From Capsicum annuum (taxonomy: Eukaryota > Streptophyta > Magnoliopsida > Solanales > Solanaceae): a stretch of DNA of 64,000 nt. The position numbers and the translations under genes are program-made. Shown in pieces: positions 46,495-56,739 of the stretch. Below the pieces are notes generated by a model. That model was not told where the DNA came from, did no database searches, and saw only the letters and a program-made list of their open reading frames with translations. The DNA lies in the NCBI RefSeq assembly GCF_002878395.1, contig NW_025860620.1:1-64000 (forward strand), read 5' to 3'. The number at the start of each line of letters is the position of its first letter. Within the stretch, counting starts at the first letter, position 1.

Positions 46495-47600
46495 TTAACT
46501 CAAGATCAAACTGTTCTTGTTTCTTTCTTTTGCCATTTTCCCCTTTTCAATGAGTGTTAGTTTTAGTACTTCAGTTTTGAGTATGACATTTACAGAATAA
46601 AGTTGTACAACCTGTTCCTTAAGAATGTTGTTTTCTTTTTCAACAGTATTCTTACAAGCTTTTAAATCAATGAAGTTGAATTTGAGGCTTGCAAGGCTGT
46701 TGAATAACTCATCCCTATCAGAAATTAATTCCTGGAAATCATCAATGAGAGCACTCATTAAGTACATAAGTTTTGTTTTAGAAAATAAGTGCAGTTTTTC
46801 TTTAAGCTCAAGAATGCTTACCTTAGAAGTACCATCTTCTTCTTCCAATTTTGAATCTCCAGTGGCCATGAGTACAGTTTCATCAATTTCTTCATCTTCT
46901 GACTCATCTGAATCGGATCCCCAAGTGGCTACCATATCATAATCCTCCCTCTCTTTAACCTTTTCTTTTAATTTTTTTAAGCTCGTTCCTTCTTCCACTC
47001 TATTTATCATACAGGACAGTCAATAATTTGATGATCAATCTTACCACACTTGTAGCATCCATTTGGATTGTCATTGGAATGTTTCTTGCTACCTGTTCCT
47101 TTCTTCTTTTTAAGGAACTTGATTAAGTTCTTAGTTATGAAGGAAGCTTGTTCTTCATCAAGTTCAACTTCTTCATCACTGTCTGATGCCTTCAATGTAG
47201 GGATCTCTCAAGAGCTACCACTTTTTTCTTTATCCCATCAATTTGCATTTCATAGGTCTTTAGATTACCTACCAGTTCATCTAATGTCATTTGATACTCT
47301 GTTGTATTCAGCGGAACCTAATCTACATACCAAGATATTCTTAGCCTTAGCATTCTTGTTTAATGCTAGCAAGTCATCAGCAGTAAACTCACTTCTTACT
47401 TTCTTGACACATCCACCATCAACCAGCTTCATTGGAATAGTAGGACCATCAGTGATCCTATCCCATAATTTGTAGTATTCCCCTTGAATAAACATTGCCA
47501 TCCTGGCTTTCCACCAGGTAAAGTGAGAACCATCAAAGAGTAGAGGTCTAGTAGTTGACTGGCCTTCACTGTGACCAGTAGGAGGTGCAGAATTTATCAT
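46495..47600 (-). pseudogene. Copia gag, with zinc knuckle and coiled coil
   Basis: Starts at ATG 47600 (MINSAPPTGHSEGQSTTRP), which lies 38 bases past the primer-binding site. LLFDGSHFTWWKARMAMFIQ is the copia gag (UBN2-type) block. 47007-47195 has NGCYKCGKIDHQIIDC (CCHC). 46495-47010 is 171 codons, rich in acidic residues (SDSDESEDEEIDE), then Leu/Lys/Glu heptads (DLKACKNTVEKENNILKEQV), a probable coiled coil. The C-terminal coiled-coil extension of gag is a Sirevirus feature. Two frame changes separate the three pieces. Confidence 0.88.
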
Positions 47601-47637
47601 AGTGATCTTTCTTAGGTACTAACCTTATTTAAGACAG

Positions 47638-47655
47638 CCTTGCTCTAATACCACT
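47638..47655 (-). promoter_or_regulatory. Copia primer-binding site
   Basis: The minus strand reads AGTGGTATTAGAGCAAGG after the LTR end (CTCTAACA). It is one base from the TGGTATCAGAGC form. Confidence 0.8.
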
Positions 47656-48207
47656 TGTTAGAGTGTGTGCCCTACTAATTTTAATCTTTTACTCTATTTT
47701 TTGCCTATCAGTGAAACAAGTAAGTTAACGTGGTTCACTTAGGTAGAGTAAATAGGAAGACAATATTTTTACGTGGAAATACCCGGCTCAAGAAAGGTGT
47801 AAAAAATCATGACCTGTACCTCTACGGGATTTAACCTTAACTTCACTAAAACTCTTGAGACTCAACAATCAACAAATTACAAGACTCTTGTAAACTAGGA
47901 ATTAAACTCTAACTCCTCTTTCTACAATAACACAAATCTTTCCAAGATAAGTGTTCCCAAGTCTTTGAGTTCTCTAACTTGAAGAAACAACTCCTAACTT
48001 AGTTTATACTTCACTGAGACTAGAATTACAAATCATTATAAATGTTGAAAGCATATCTGAATTTTCTTGCTTTTCCACTCCTGAATTTACGTATTATTTA
48101 ATCATTAGCCTTGCATCTACTTCAATGTTCTTCACATGTGAGGACCAATATGACTTACATGTTTTATTCACATATGTCAATCATCAAAACTTCTTTGCTC
48201 TAATACA
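47656..48207 (-). repeat. Copia 5' LTR, ~550 bp
   Basis: The plus-strand left end TGTTAGAGTGTG abuts the primer-binding site. The right end is placed at TCTAATACA (48207), because the minus strand then starts TG. The right edge is less certain because the 3' LTR is only a fragment. Confidence 0.7.
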
Positions 48208-49484
48208 TATGCTATAAGAGAAGGAATTACCTTATGGATACGACCTCAATTGGACAATCTCGCAAATTGACAACAAAGCAATAATGCATTAAAAATTTCA
48301 ACTGTGTCATCAAATGAGTACGGTAACATGGAAAAAAAGGGGAAATCTTACTCCCTCTCAAATTAAATGAATCAATTCCAAGAACTAGGAGTGTTCACAG
48401 TTTGGGTAAAATCCATCCAAATTGATAAATTGACCCAAATTGATTAAATAAATCGAATTTTATTTGGTTTGGTTTACATGTTTAAAAACTGATAATTTTT
48501 ATATAGTTGGTTGACCCAAATTGATTAAATAAACTTCTTTTAAATTCTTCACCCTCCTTGTTTTAGTTTAATGTCTTCAATAGTTGGTTGAACAAACAAT
48601 AAAATCTTATATTAATAGCGGGATCTAAAGAAAAATAAGCTACATTTTTTTTCAAAAAAAAAAAATGCCATAAACTTTTTCCTTGAATTAAAGAGCCAGT
48701 ATACAGTTGGATATAGAATTTGTCTCGGAAATTAAAATATGCCTAAAGTTAAACGATTTAAAAACGAGCTTTTGGCTGGTGTCAAGAGGATTATTAATGA
48801 ATATATATATCGACTTTATACATATATCTTTTATTTTTATGAACAAGGGGGTATGGATAAATCCCTGAACGCTTCCTTCTATCCGCCCACATATGTAGTT
48901 GAGATATTCCAATTACATTATTGTAAACTTTTAATATCATATGTGTGATGTGTCACAGCAGAAATACATACTACTAATTAAATGATTTAAAGAGTGCAAC
49001 CAATGCATTACTACTTATCAATAGGAATCAATAAATAGACATTCAAATGATTTTGAGGCAAATACAAACACAATTAATTCTGTACCCAACAAGAGTTTTA
49101 GCAACATATACAAATAAGAGAAACTAGATCATTGACCTTTGTGTTGTACACATTAACATACCAGTCAACCAAAGAGTTCTTCCATGAAAAATAATTAACT
49201 TATACTCACTAACAATATATAAAGAATTTCTATGTCATCAGTCTAATTAAACATATCAAATTCTTTCTATTTGCTCCAAATAATTAAGATTTTCTATAAG
49301 AAAGAAGTGATTCTGCTTCTGGCAGCAACATGTCATGTCCCGCTTGTGAAGTCAAATCTATATGTTCTAAAAAGAAAGACGATTAGAATACCAATCTCAT
49401 CGATATCATATCAAATCCTATCAATTGAATCACTTTCAAGTGATAATAGTCTATCTATCGTATTTTTCACATACCTAATTTCAC

Positions 49485-49967
49485 TTATTTAGAACCGGAT
49501 GCCTTCGTGCCACCTTGAACTGAGCCTTGGCCACCACTACCACCACCACCGCTACCTGATATACCTCTAGGGTTTTGACCTTAAATTTCTCAAGTTTCAA
49601 TTGAGATTGATCAACAGCAATTCCTCTACTCTTGTTCAAAGAGCCATCACTTGGACTCCTTTTGAAAGAATTAATCTTGAATTTCTTTTCTTGATCCTTG
49701 TTATTTGAAAACACAACACCAATTTTTCCAAATATGGGAATGAAATCTTTATGATGAAATAGAAAATTTTCTTGAAGAATTCTCCCCTTTAGGTCTCTGA
49801 AGAAATCTAGTACCATAATCAATTTTGGATCCACTTTCTTTCCTGATTTCCATCTTATCATCACTGGCTTTTCTCGAGTATTTTCAATATTTTCAACATC
49901 AAGAATTGAAGAGGTGATAGCTTCCTTGAGATCTTCTATTAAAATGTGGTTAATTTGTTGAGATGAC
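49485..49967 (-). pseudogene. Broken hypothetical gene with Gly-rich C-terminus
   Basis: The minus-strand frame is open from after a TAG at 49968 but has no ATG before 49864. It reads DLKEAITSSILDVENIENTR, MIRWKSGKKVDPKLIMVLDF and KIGVVFSNNKDQEKKFKIN. After EKFKVKT a frame change of one base gives PRGISGSGGGGSGGQGSVQG, then GTKASGSK and a stop at 49485-49487, a more natural end. I do not recognise the family. Loss of start and a frameshift suggest a decayed host gene, or an exon whose introns I cannot place. A TATATATAG lies just upstream on the minus strand (49970 region). Confidence 0.35.
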
Positions 49968-50070
49968 TATATATGAGAGAACTATAGTTGGAATAAGATA
50001 TGGAAGTTGAGGCTTGGAGCTAATTCAAGTTTGGAATGTTTCATTAAAAAAAGTTGTCTGGAATGTTTCA

Positions 50071-50093
50071 TATATATATAGAGAGAGAGAGTG
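50071..50093. repeat. (TA)n(GA)n microsatellite
   Basis: ATATATATATAGAGAGAGAGAG-type composite run. Confidence 0.85.
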
Positions 50094-50585
50094 TGTTCAC
50101 AAACAGACGGTTTAAATTAAATTTGGACAGGTCAATTAACAATATCATGCTTCAACGTGCTCAAAATTTATTTGGATTAAAATAAATTGAATTAAGATGA
50201 GTCAAATAAAGATTTATTACTCAGCCGCCAAATTGATAGATACGATCTCCCCTCCTTTTTTACTTTTCTTTTTGCAAAAGAAAAAAACATTGGTTAATGT
50301 TTTTTTTCTTGAATTATTATTAATTAGTGTGAAATTTTGCATGATCTCAAGTCTCCAAATTCCATCATATATATTTGGAATTAGATTACCTTTTATGTGT
50401 GAGTTACATAGGAAAATTAGGTGGAAGGTCACAAAAAAGTCCTTAAATTAAAAATGGTGATAACTTTGACCAGTTAAGGTCGAAGTTTCATTTAAATTCT
50501 AATTACGTTAATTAGGGTGTAAAGTGTAATTTTCAAAAACTTTTTAATTTTTTAAAAAGTTCTCCAACTCCAAATTTCAAATTTT

Positions 50586-50770
50586 AGAATTCCCCCCCTT
50601 TTCTTATCTTTCAATCTTTCTTCTTCTTTTTTTCTTTCTCGCTCCAAATTTCTTTCTCCCCATCTTCATCTTCTTATTTTTTCCTCTCTCTCTAGATTTT
50701 TCTCCTCTTCCATCTTCTCTTCTTTTTTTTTCTTTCTTTTTCATTTCATTTTTCTTCCTTTTTTAATCTT
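50586..50770. repeat. Pyrimidine-rich tract
   Basis: About 180 bases almost wholly C and T on the plus strand, with TTCTTCTTTTTTTCTTTCTC and CCTCTCTCTCTAG words. Such tracts occur in plant 5' leaders, but no gene follows that I can support. Confidence 0.75.
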
Positions 50771-50863
50771 CATGGACTATTTTTTAAAAAAATATTGAGA
50801 AGTTTGAAAAGAATTTTTTTGATTTCTTTTAAAAATGAATGAAGAAATAATTCAACAAATTCA

Positions 50864-50982
50864 GCAACTATCATAGTTGCTACAACAGTTATGGTAATTA
50901 TTACAACAACTACTATTAGTTGTTATGTTACAACAACTATCGAAGTTGTTGTAGCAGGAACTTCAACTGTTGCTGCAGCAAC
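50864..50982. repeat. Cluster of four perfect short palindromes
   Basis: GCAACTAT-C-ATAGTTGC (50864-50880), AACAACTA-CTAT-TAGTTGTT (50905-50924), TACAACAACT-ATCGA-AGTTGTTGTA (50929-50953) and GTTGCTGCAGCAAC (50969-50982). All share the GTTG/CAAC word. Confidence 0.85.
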
Positions 50983-51135
50983 TTCGATACTTAATTTCTA
51001 AAAAAAGATATCATTGGAGGAGGAGCCCATGAAAAAGTAATATTTATTGTAAAAAGAGAGGCGGTGGTGCTGGTGGTGACGCCGGATGAGAAGATGGTAT
51101 TTGTTGCGGCGTTGATAGCGATGGTGGTGGAGGAG

Positions 51136-53514
51136 TGTAACGCCCTGAGAATACATCCTGGGCATCACACGGTGCTTACAGTCCCAAGGGACCACAAGCT
51201 AACCCATGAAGTGGTTTCTGCTGTGAGCACTGAATAATACAATAACATACGCCGAAGAACAACTGTTAAGCCATAAGGTTTTAAGTAATAAAACTGATTG
51301 AATCTGTAAACCAACAGATGAAATAATCTGACAATATCAACTAAAGTTTGAATACTGAATAACTGACTGTAGTGTCTGAAAGCCTCTAAACTGGCTGAAT
51401 ATGAGTTTATGAGATAGGCCCCAACAAACTACTACTAACTACTGAACTGAAATCATGAAAATAAATAATTTGTCCTTAAAATATAAGGACTCGCCACTAT
51501 TATGGATGATAGTCTGATAAGTCTATATGCGATATGTAAATTGGGCATCTGAACCTATAATATGATACATCATAGCACAAGAAAAGAATATACGGTCAGT
51601 ACTTTGAATGTACTAGTATGCTAAATAAGGTAGGCTGATCTGCATGGTTTTATGAACATGAATAATAATAATTGTCTGTATGCATGCACATAGATATATA
51701 ACATGTAAAACTAGATAGAGTGCATGAAATCTGTAGATATTGAGGATACATGAAGTCTATAAATGTCGGGAATATATGAAATTTGTAAATACTGAAGATG
51801 CATGACCAAGCATATAACCTATTTGGAATATAATCTGTAAACACTGAAATACTAAAGTCTGATAACTGAATCACTGATATCTGTATGCTATGGTCAAGCA
51901 ACTAAAACTAAATTATTGTACTGAGACTGTGGGAACTATTATCTAATCGACATGCCCCAATGAGCTAGTTTGGGGTCCAACCTATAACCCCAGTTGGAAG
52001 GGTGTTAGTACCATGCCACGGGTACTAATGTTGGCTATATGGATCCACTAAACTGATGTATTATCCCAAAGGACTAAGGGTATAAAGCCTAACTGATGAG
52101 TGACCTCTGCGAGGTAGTCAAGCCTAATCTGATGTATGACTCTTCTTATCCTACGGTGGCTGCATAGTTTTGGAGTACAGACACTACTACTAACAACTCT
52201 ACCTATTTGACGGGGAAGCCGCCATCTCCATATTCACTCGGTGATAAATTCTTCTCCCAACTGAACTGACTCAGAATGCTTAACTATTATGAGTTTAACT
52301 AATTATGATATCTAACAGAACTGATATTGCTTATATTATGTCTGAGACTATTCTAACTCTTCTAAGACTAAATAAACAGCTATGTTTTCGGGTATTCATA
52401 ACCCCCAGGACTCAATAGTAATAATAGTAAAATAGTACTAATCTTTAAGGACATAACATGGGAACATTTATTTAAAAACCACTCCTGTAGGTATTTCATC
52501 AAACACTTGCGATGTATGGTGTACACTAAGCATGAGAATAGTTTAAAACTTGTAGTAAAAGCACAATTTCAATACCAAAACACAAATCATAAATTAAATT
52601 AGCGGACAACAACATTAAACATGTGGAGTGTAATAATCAACATCAATTTCGTAAAAACATGGTATAGGACAAGATTTATGGGATTTCATGGTTAAAATCA
52701 CTATTCAAAAACATAATAACTTGAAAAGATCATAACTTTGTATTTAAATTGCATACTTGGGCTCGGTGGGTGAATAGGGACCCATGAATGAACACTTAAC
52801 ATACCTAGGTGATGAATTCTTGAGTTTCTTGGTAAAATCCTCAAAATTTGATCTTGAATTGAAGTCTAGGGTTTGCTAATTGAGACAGAATGTTTGGATC
52901 TTGAGAGAATTTAAGAAAATAATGACTAATTAGATTATTTAAGGTATTAATCTCGTGTTTAGGACTAATTAGGGTCGTGAAAAAAATACTCAAATATCCC
53001 TGGAATGATTTAAAACTTGGAACTTAAAACTAAAAATCCTGATTTTTGGCTTCGCCGTGACGCAGTGGCATCACGGTGAGCCATTGGAAAAGGGAAAACT
53101 AGGAACTAGGCCCTTGGCGCGATGCGGTACAATCGCGGTACCCCTTTGATTGTGATTTTGGCTCTTGGCGCAATGCGGTGGAATTACAGAGTCACACTAG
53201 AAAGTGATAATGGAGCACTGGAACTTCACCATGATGCGCTAGGATCGTGGTGGTTCACTGGAAATTGACGAATGTCATTTTTCCTATCACCGAGACACGG
53301 TACTTGTGCATTTGACACACTGTCTTACAAAAAGTGCCATAACTTCTCTCCCGGATATCGGATTCGGGTAAATTTTATATTATTGGAAACCCAATTCAAT
53401 TTTCTAAATATTGGTAAGTCTTAAACTTAAAAATACTGAATATTTTGGAATTTTTATATAGAGATACCCATGTACCGAGAGCTAAACTGATCTACGAAAG
53501 TACGGGGTATTACA
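51136..53514 (-). repeat. Element C 3' LTR, 2,379 bp
   Basis: TGTAACGCCCTG to GGGTATTACA on the plus strand. It shares words with the element A LTRs (ACCACAAGCTAACCCATGA, CCCCAGTTGGAAGGGTGTTA) and has a CG-rich patch at 53050-53300. It has no partner in the window. Confidence 0.85.
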
Positions 53515-53531
53515 ATATCTTCCCCTTGGGA
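53515..53531 (-). promoter_or_regulatory. Element C polypurine tract
   Basis: The minus strand reads TCCCAAGGGGAAGATAT beside the LTR. Confidence 0.8.
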
Positions 53532-53799
53532 ACATTCGTCCTCGAATGGGACTGATTAAGCTGGGAAGTACTGCTGGTCTAAGTTTACGTACTGAACATG
53601 CACAACTGAAGCATGGTTGCATGACTAAGACTATTGATAAACTGAGTCTTTCATACTGAACATGCATATCTGATGCATGAGTGCATGGCTAAGCTGGTTC
53701 ATCAATGTATGACTGACATGGGAATGATATGCAATGATAACTAAAGCTTGTAACTATAATCGAACTTATAACTGAGTAAATATAATGAGAACTATTACC
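53532..53799. other. Element C 3' untranslated stretch
   Basis: Stop-rich. Contains repeated words CTGAACATGCA..CTGA.GCATG, as in the matching segment of element A (26690-26820). Confidence 0.55.
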
Positions 53800-54438
53800 T
53801 CAAGCTGAGTCTGTATTTATGGAGAAGAGCTGAGGATACTTGGTCTACGTGTCTGCTTCTGCTTCCCAAGTAGCTCTCTCAATAGACTGATTTCGCCAAA
53901 GAACCTTGACCAAGGGAACTACTTTGTTCCTTATCCTGTGAATCTGAAGATCAAGAATTTTAACTGGGACCTCTTCGAAAGAGAGATCATTTTGAATGTT
54001 TACTCTTTCTAAGGGGACTACTACTACTGGGTGACCAATACATTTCTTTAACAAAGAGACGTGGAATACTGGATGCACTAAAGCTATATCTGAAGGCAAC
54101 TCAAGCTCATAATCTACCTTTTTGAAATGATTGAGAATTCTATAAGGGCTGACTTATCAGGAACTGAGCTTCCCCTTCTTACCAAACCTCTTCACTCCCT
54201 TCATGGGAAAGATTTTCAGGTACACAAGGACGCCAATCTCAAACTCAAGATCCTTTCTCCTTACATATGCATATGATTTCTATCGGCTCTGGTCTACCTT
54301 AAGCCTTTCCCTAATCAACTAAATCTTCTCTAGGGCATCAAAAACCATGTCAGGCCCTACAACTACAGTCTCACCTACTTCAAACCAACCAATCAGATAC
54401 CTACATCTCCTCTCATATAGAAGCTCAAACGGACCTAT
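53800..54438 (-). pseudogene. Element C integrase C-terminus and chromodomain
   Basis: 53845-54099 reads ALVHPVFHVSLLKKCIGHPV, then LSFEEVPVKILDLQIHRIRN, with a WRNQSIERATWEAEAD end: the chromodomain. It is followed by KYPQLFS before a TGA at 53800-53802. A TAG after EADT breaks this. 54100-54438 is the GPY/F region in broken frames. It is a clear relative of element B 37860-38300. Confidence 0.85.
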
Positions 54439-54864
54439 CTAAATACCAGAATGATAATTGTTATTATAGGTAAATTCAATCAAAGGCAAGTGATCATCCC
54501 AACTTCCCTTAAAGTTAACTACACGTGCTCTTAATATATCTTCTAGAGTATGAATGGTCCTTTCTATTTGACTATCTATCTGAGGGTAAAAATTTGTACT
54601 TAGGTGAACTTGGGTACCAAGACCCTTCTGAAAAGCTTTCCAAAAGTTAAAGGTAAACTGGGTACCTCTATCTGAGATGATGGATATTGGGAATCTGTAT
54701 AACCTAACCAACTCTTTGAGGTAGATCTTGGCATATTCCTCAGTTGAGTAAGAAGTTTGTATTGGCAAGATATGAGCTGATTTGGTCATCTTATATACAA
54801 TGACCCAAATAGAATCATACTGAAGATGAGTACGAGGCAAACCCGTCACAAAGTCTATGTTCAC
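54439..54864 (-). pseudogene. Element C integrase core, open for 141 codons
   Basis: Reads MNIDFVTGLPRTHLQYDSIW (first Asp), FPISIISDRGTQFTFNFWKA (second Asp) and QIERTIHTLEDILRARVVNF (Glu), so the D,D-35-E residues are all present. It ends in FTYNNNYHSGI before a stop. The integrase would join cDNA to host DNA. This is the best-preserved integrase core in the window. Confidence 0.9.
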
Positions 54865-55236
54865 TTCTTCCCATTCCCATTTCTATATTAACCCACTAGG
54901 CTTCTGGTGCTCAATATTAACATGCTGACATATGGAGCACTTAGCTACAAACTCTGTAATATCTCTCTTCATCCCACCCCACTAATAGATCTTCTATAAA
55001 TTGCGGTACATCTCAGTGTCCCCTAGATGAATTGAGTATCGCACATCATACGATTCTGCAAGAATTCGCTACCTTAAGTCATCTACACCTAGCACACACA
55101 GTCTACCCTAACGACTCAGCACGTCATCTCCCCCTTAGGAGAAAACCTCTACTTTCTGATCTCTAACTGACTCTTTTAAATTGACTAGACTAGGATCACT
55201 ATCTTTCTTTTCTTTTATTTCAAAAACCAAAGAAGA
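54865..55236 (-). pseudogene. Element C integrase zinc-binding part, truncated by element D
   Basis: The minus-strand reading shows RYSIHLGDTEMYRNL, GGMKRDITEFVAKCSICQHV and NIEHQKPSGLI, the HHCC-type N-terminal domain, with two stops. It ends where the LTR of element D begins. Confidence 0.8.
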
Positions 55237-56611
55237 TTCTGATGTGTGAGCCTATGCTAACATATTTAAAACTTTTAAATTAAAATAATTGTAAGGTTTT
55301 GAGCAACTTTAGTTGTTTTTGATTAGTTTCCTTTGATTTTGCAATAAATGAAGAGAGAAAAGGGAACCACTTATAAAGGAAGAAAAAAGACTGAAATCTG
55401 AGCAAATAAATGGCTAAGTGCGGCTGATGATATTCTTGACACATCGTCAGCCTGGTGATAAGCTGTCAATGATGCCGTCAACCTTAAACAGAAGATGGGA
55501 GTTGAAGAAAGTTTTGTGACGACCTTCATAACATGTCGTCAAGACGGTGATAAGGCATCACCGTCGCTGTCAATCTTAGGCAGCAAGAACTAAAAGTAGC
55601 AGAGGATCTGACGACATCCGTGATAAGCCGTCAGAATCCTGATAGGCCATCACGGACGCCATCATCTATTCCGAGGAAAATCTAAAACTTTAATTTTATT
55701 TCCTTCTTTAGGGTTAACTATTTAAAGCCCTTTTTAGGGTTTTCTAATGATGAATTGATTTATCTTTGACTTAACAATATTCTAAAACATACGATACTTT
55801 TCTCTCTCTCTCTCTAAACTATTATTTTGGGAGTTTTATCTTGTGAATCAATTCAGCTTATACTTTTGATCTTCTTCATCATTGTAAGTTAATCCCCTTA
55901 ATTATGAAATCAATTTGTGTGCTTTTTCCTTGCATCATGAGTGGCTAAACACCTTTAACCTGAATTATGGGATCTAGGGTTAGGTCATGATAAGGTTTTA
56001 AATACTCAAGAATCAAAAGGTGTTAGGATTTCTTGATAATTCTGTGATTATAATTGACATCTGTTGGTTGCAAACACTAGGCGTAACTACTTTGATTTTC
56101 TTGAGAAATAAATCATAAATAGTAGAAAGTGAATTATCAACAGGGACTTCGAAATACTTCTTTTAATAATTAGCGTTGTAACAAGGTTAATTAACCTGGG
56201 GTAAAATCTGGACAGTACGTAGCGATTCCCTAAGTCCAAGAGGGTTAGGAAATTAGACGCTTGACTAGGTCGAGAGACATTTGAGAATATCATCAATAAA
56301 GATAGCTTGTTATATAACCATCATGAGAATCTTGAGTTAACTTTAAAATTTGTCATGTACAGTAAGCCCTAGTGAACATAATTCTGGTTTTTTCATAAAA
56401 TATTGGTTACAAATGTTAAATTCAAAGTGACAAACAATTATTTGTGAGACTTAAACCCCTATTTTTGGAAATATTACACTATCAGTAAATTAAACTGCAA
56501 ACAACTTGAGTTCACACCTTATTCCCTATGGGATTCGACCCCAACCTAGTTGGATTTTATATTGACAACGATCGCTTACACTCATTCAAGAGTGAAATTT
56601 AAGCGTTATCA
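55237..56611 (+). repeat. Element D 5' LTR, ~1,375 bp
   Basis: GATGTGTGAGCCTATGCTAA onward matches 63757 onward. The first bases are TTCTGATG against TGTTGATG in the 3' copy, so the terminal TG is changed. The right end GCGTTATCA lies four bases before the primer-binding site. It carries several copies of the GATAAGC.GTCA hairpin word (55440-55670). Confidence 0.85.
55372..55377 (+). promoter_or_regulatory. TATA-like box in element D LTR
   Basis: TATAAA in CCACTTATAAAGGAAG. In the 3' LTR the same place reads CCACTAATAAAAGAAG, so the box is lost there. Confidence 0.35.
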
Positions 56612-56615
56612 AAAA

Positions 56616-56633
56616 TGGCGCCATTGCTGGGGA
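56616..56633 (+). promoter_or_regulatory. Primer-binding site, tRNA-Asp type
   Basis: TGGCGCCATTGCTGGGGA matches the complement of the plant tRNA-Asp 3' end with two changes. This site is used by Athila elements (family knowledge). Confidence 0.85.
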
Positions 56634-56739
56634 ATACGGTTGTAAACTGAAAGTTTGTGTGCACTAATTTGATGTTTGTTAAGTTTCCTAGATTTATGTT
56701 TATTTGTAGTTTTTGCTTATTGTAGGCTCCTTGTTGTTT

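Larger units (their letters stand above)
21398..48207 (-). mobile_element. Sirevirus-like Ty1/copia element, split by nested insertions
   Basis: Minus-strand order from the right: LTR (48207-47656), primer-binding site, gag with zinc knuckle and coiled coil, protease, integrase, reverse transcriptase, RNase H, then after the A/B insertion (24156-43023) the last residues of pol. An env-position reading frame, two polypurine-like motifs and an LTR remnant follow. The continuity of pol across 43024 and 24155 proves that the left and right parts were one element. The coiled-coil gag, the extra frame after pol, and purine tracts of the TCATCATCAAAATGGGGG kind are Sirevirus hallmarks (family knowledge). 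The left LTR is reduced to ~90 bp. Confidence 0.85.
48208..51135. other. Intergenic DNA between copia and element C
   Basis: AT-rich. It holds a twice-repeated TTGACCCAAATTGATTAAAT (48428 and 48512 regions), a broken hypothetical frame (49485-49967), a TA/GA microsatellite (50071-50093), a pyrimidine tract and a palindrome cluster. A short glycine-rich-looking stretch (51060-51130) is cut by the LTR of element C. Apart from these I see nothing gene-like. Confidence 0.55.
51136..55236 (-). mobile_element. Chromovirus element C, 3' part only
   Basis: On the minus strand: integrase, chromodomain, purine tract, then a complete LTR (51136-53514). The element is cut at about 55236 by the LTR of element D, inside the region equivalent to 36880-36940 of element B (between RNase H and integrase). 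The 5' part presumably lies beyond element D, outside the window. Confidence 0.88.

Noticed and set aside
50998..51195. His/Arg-rich minus-strand frame
   Set aside because: It crosses into the LTR of element C and is produced by GGTGGT repeats on the other strand.
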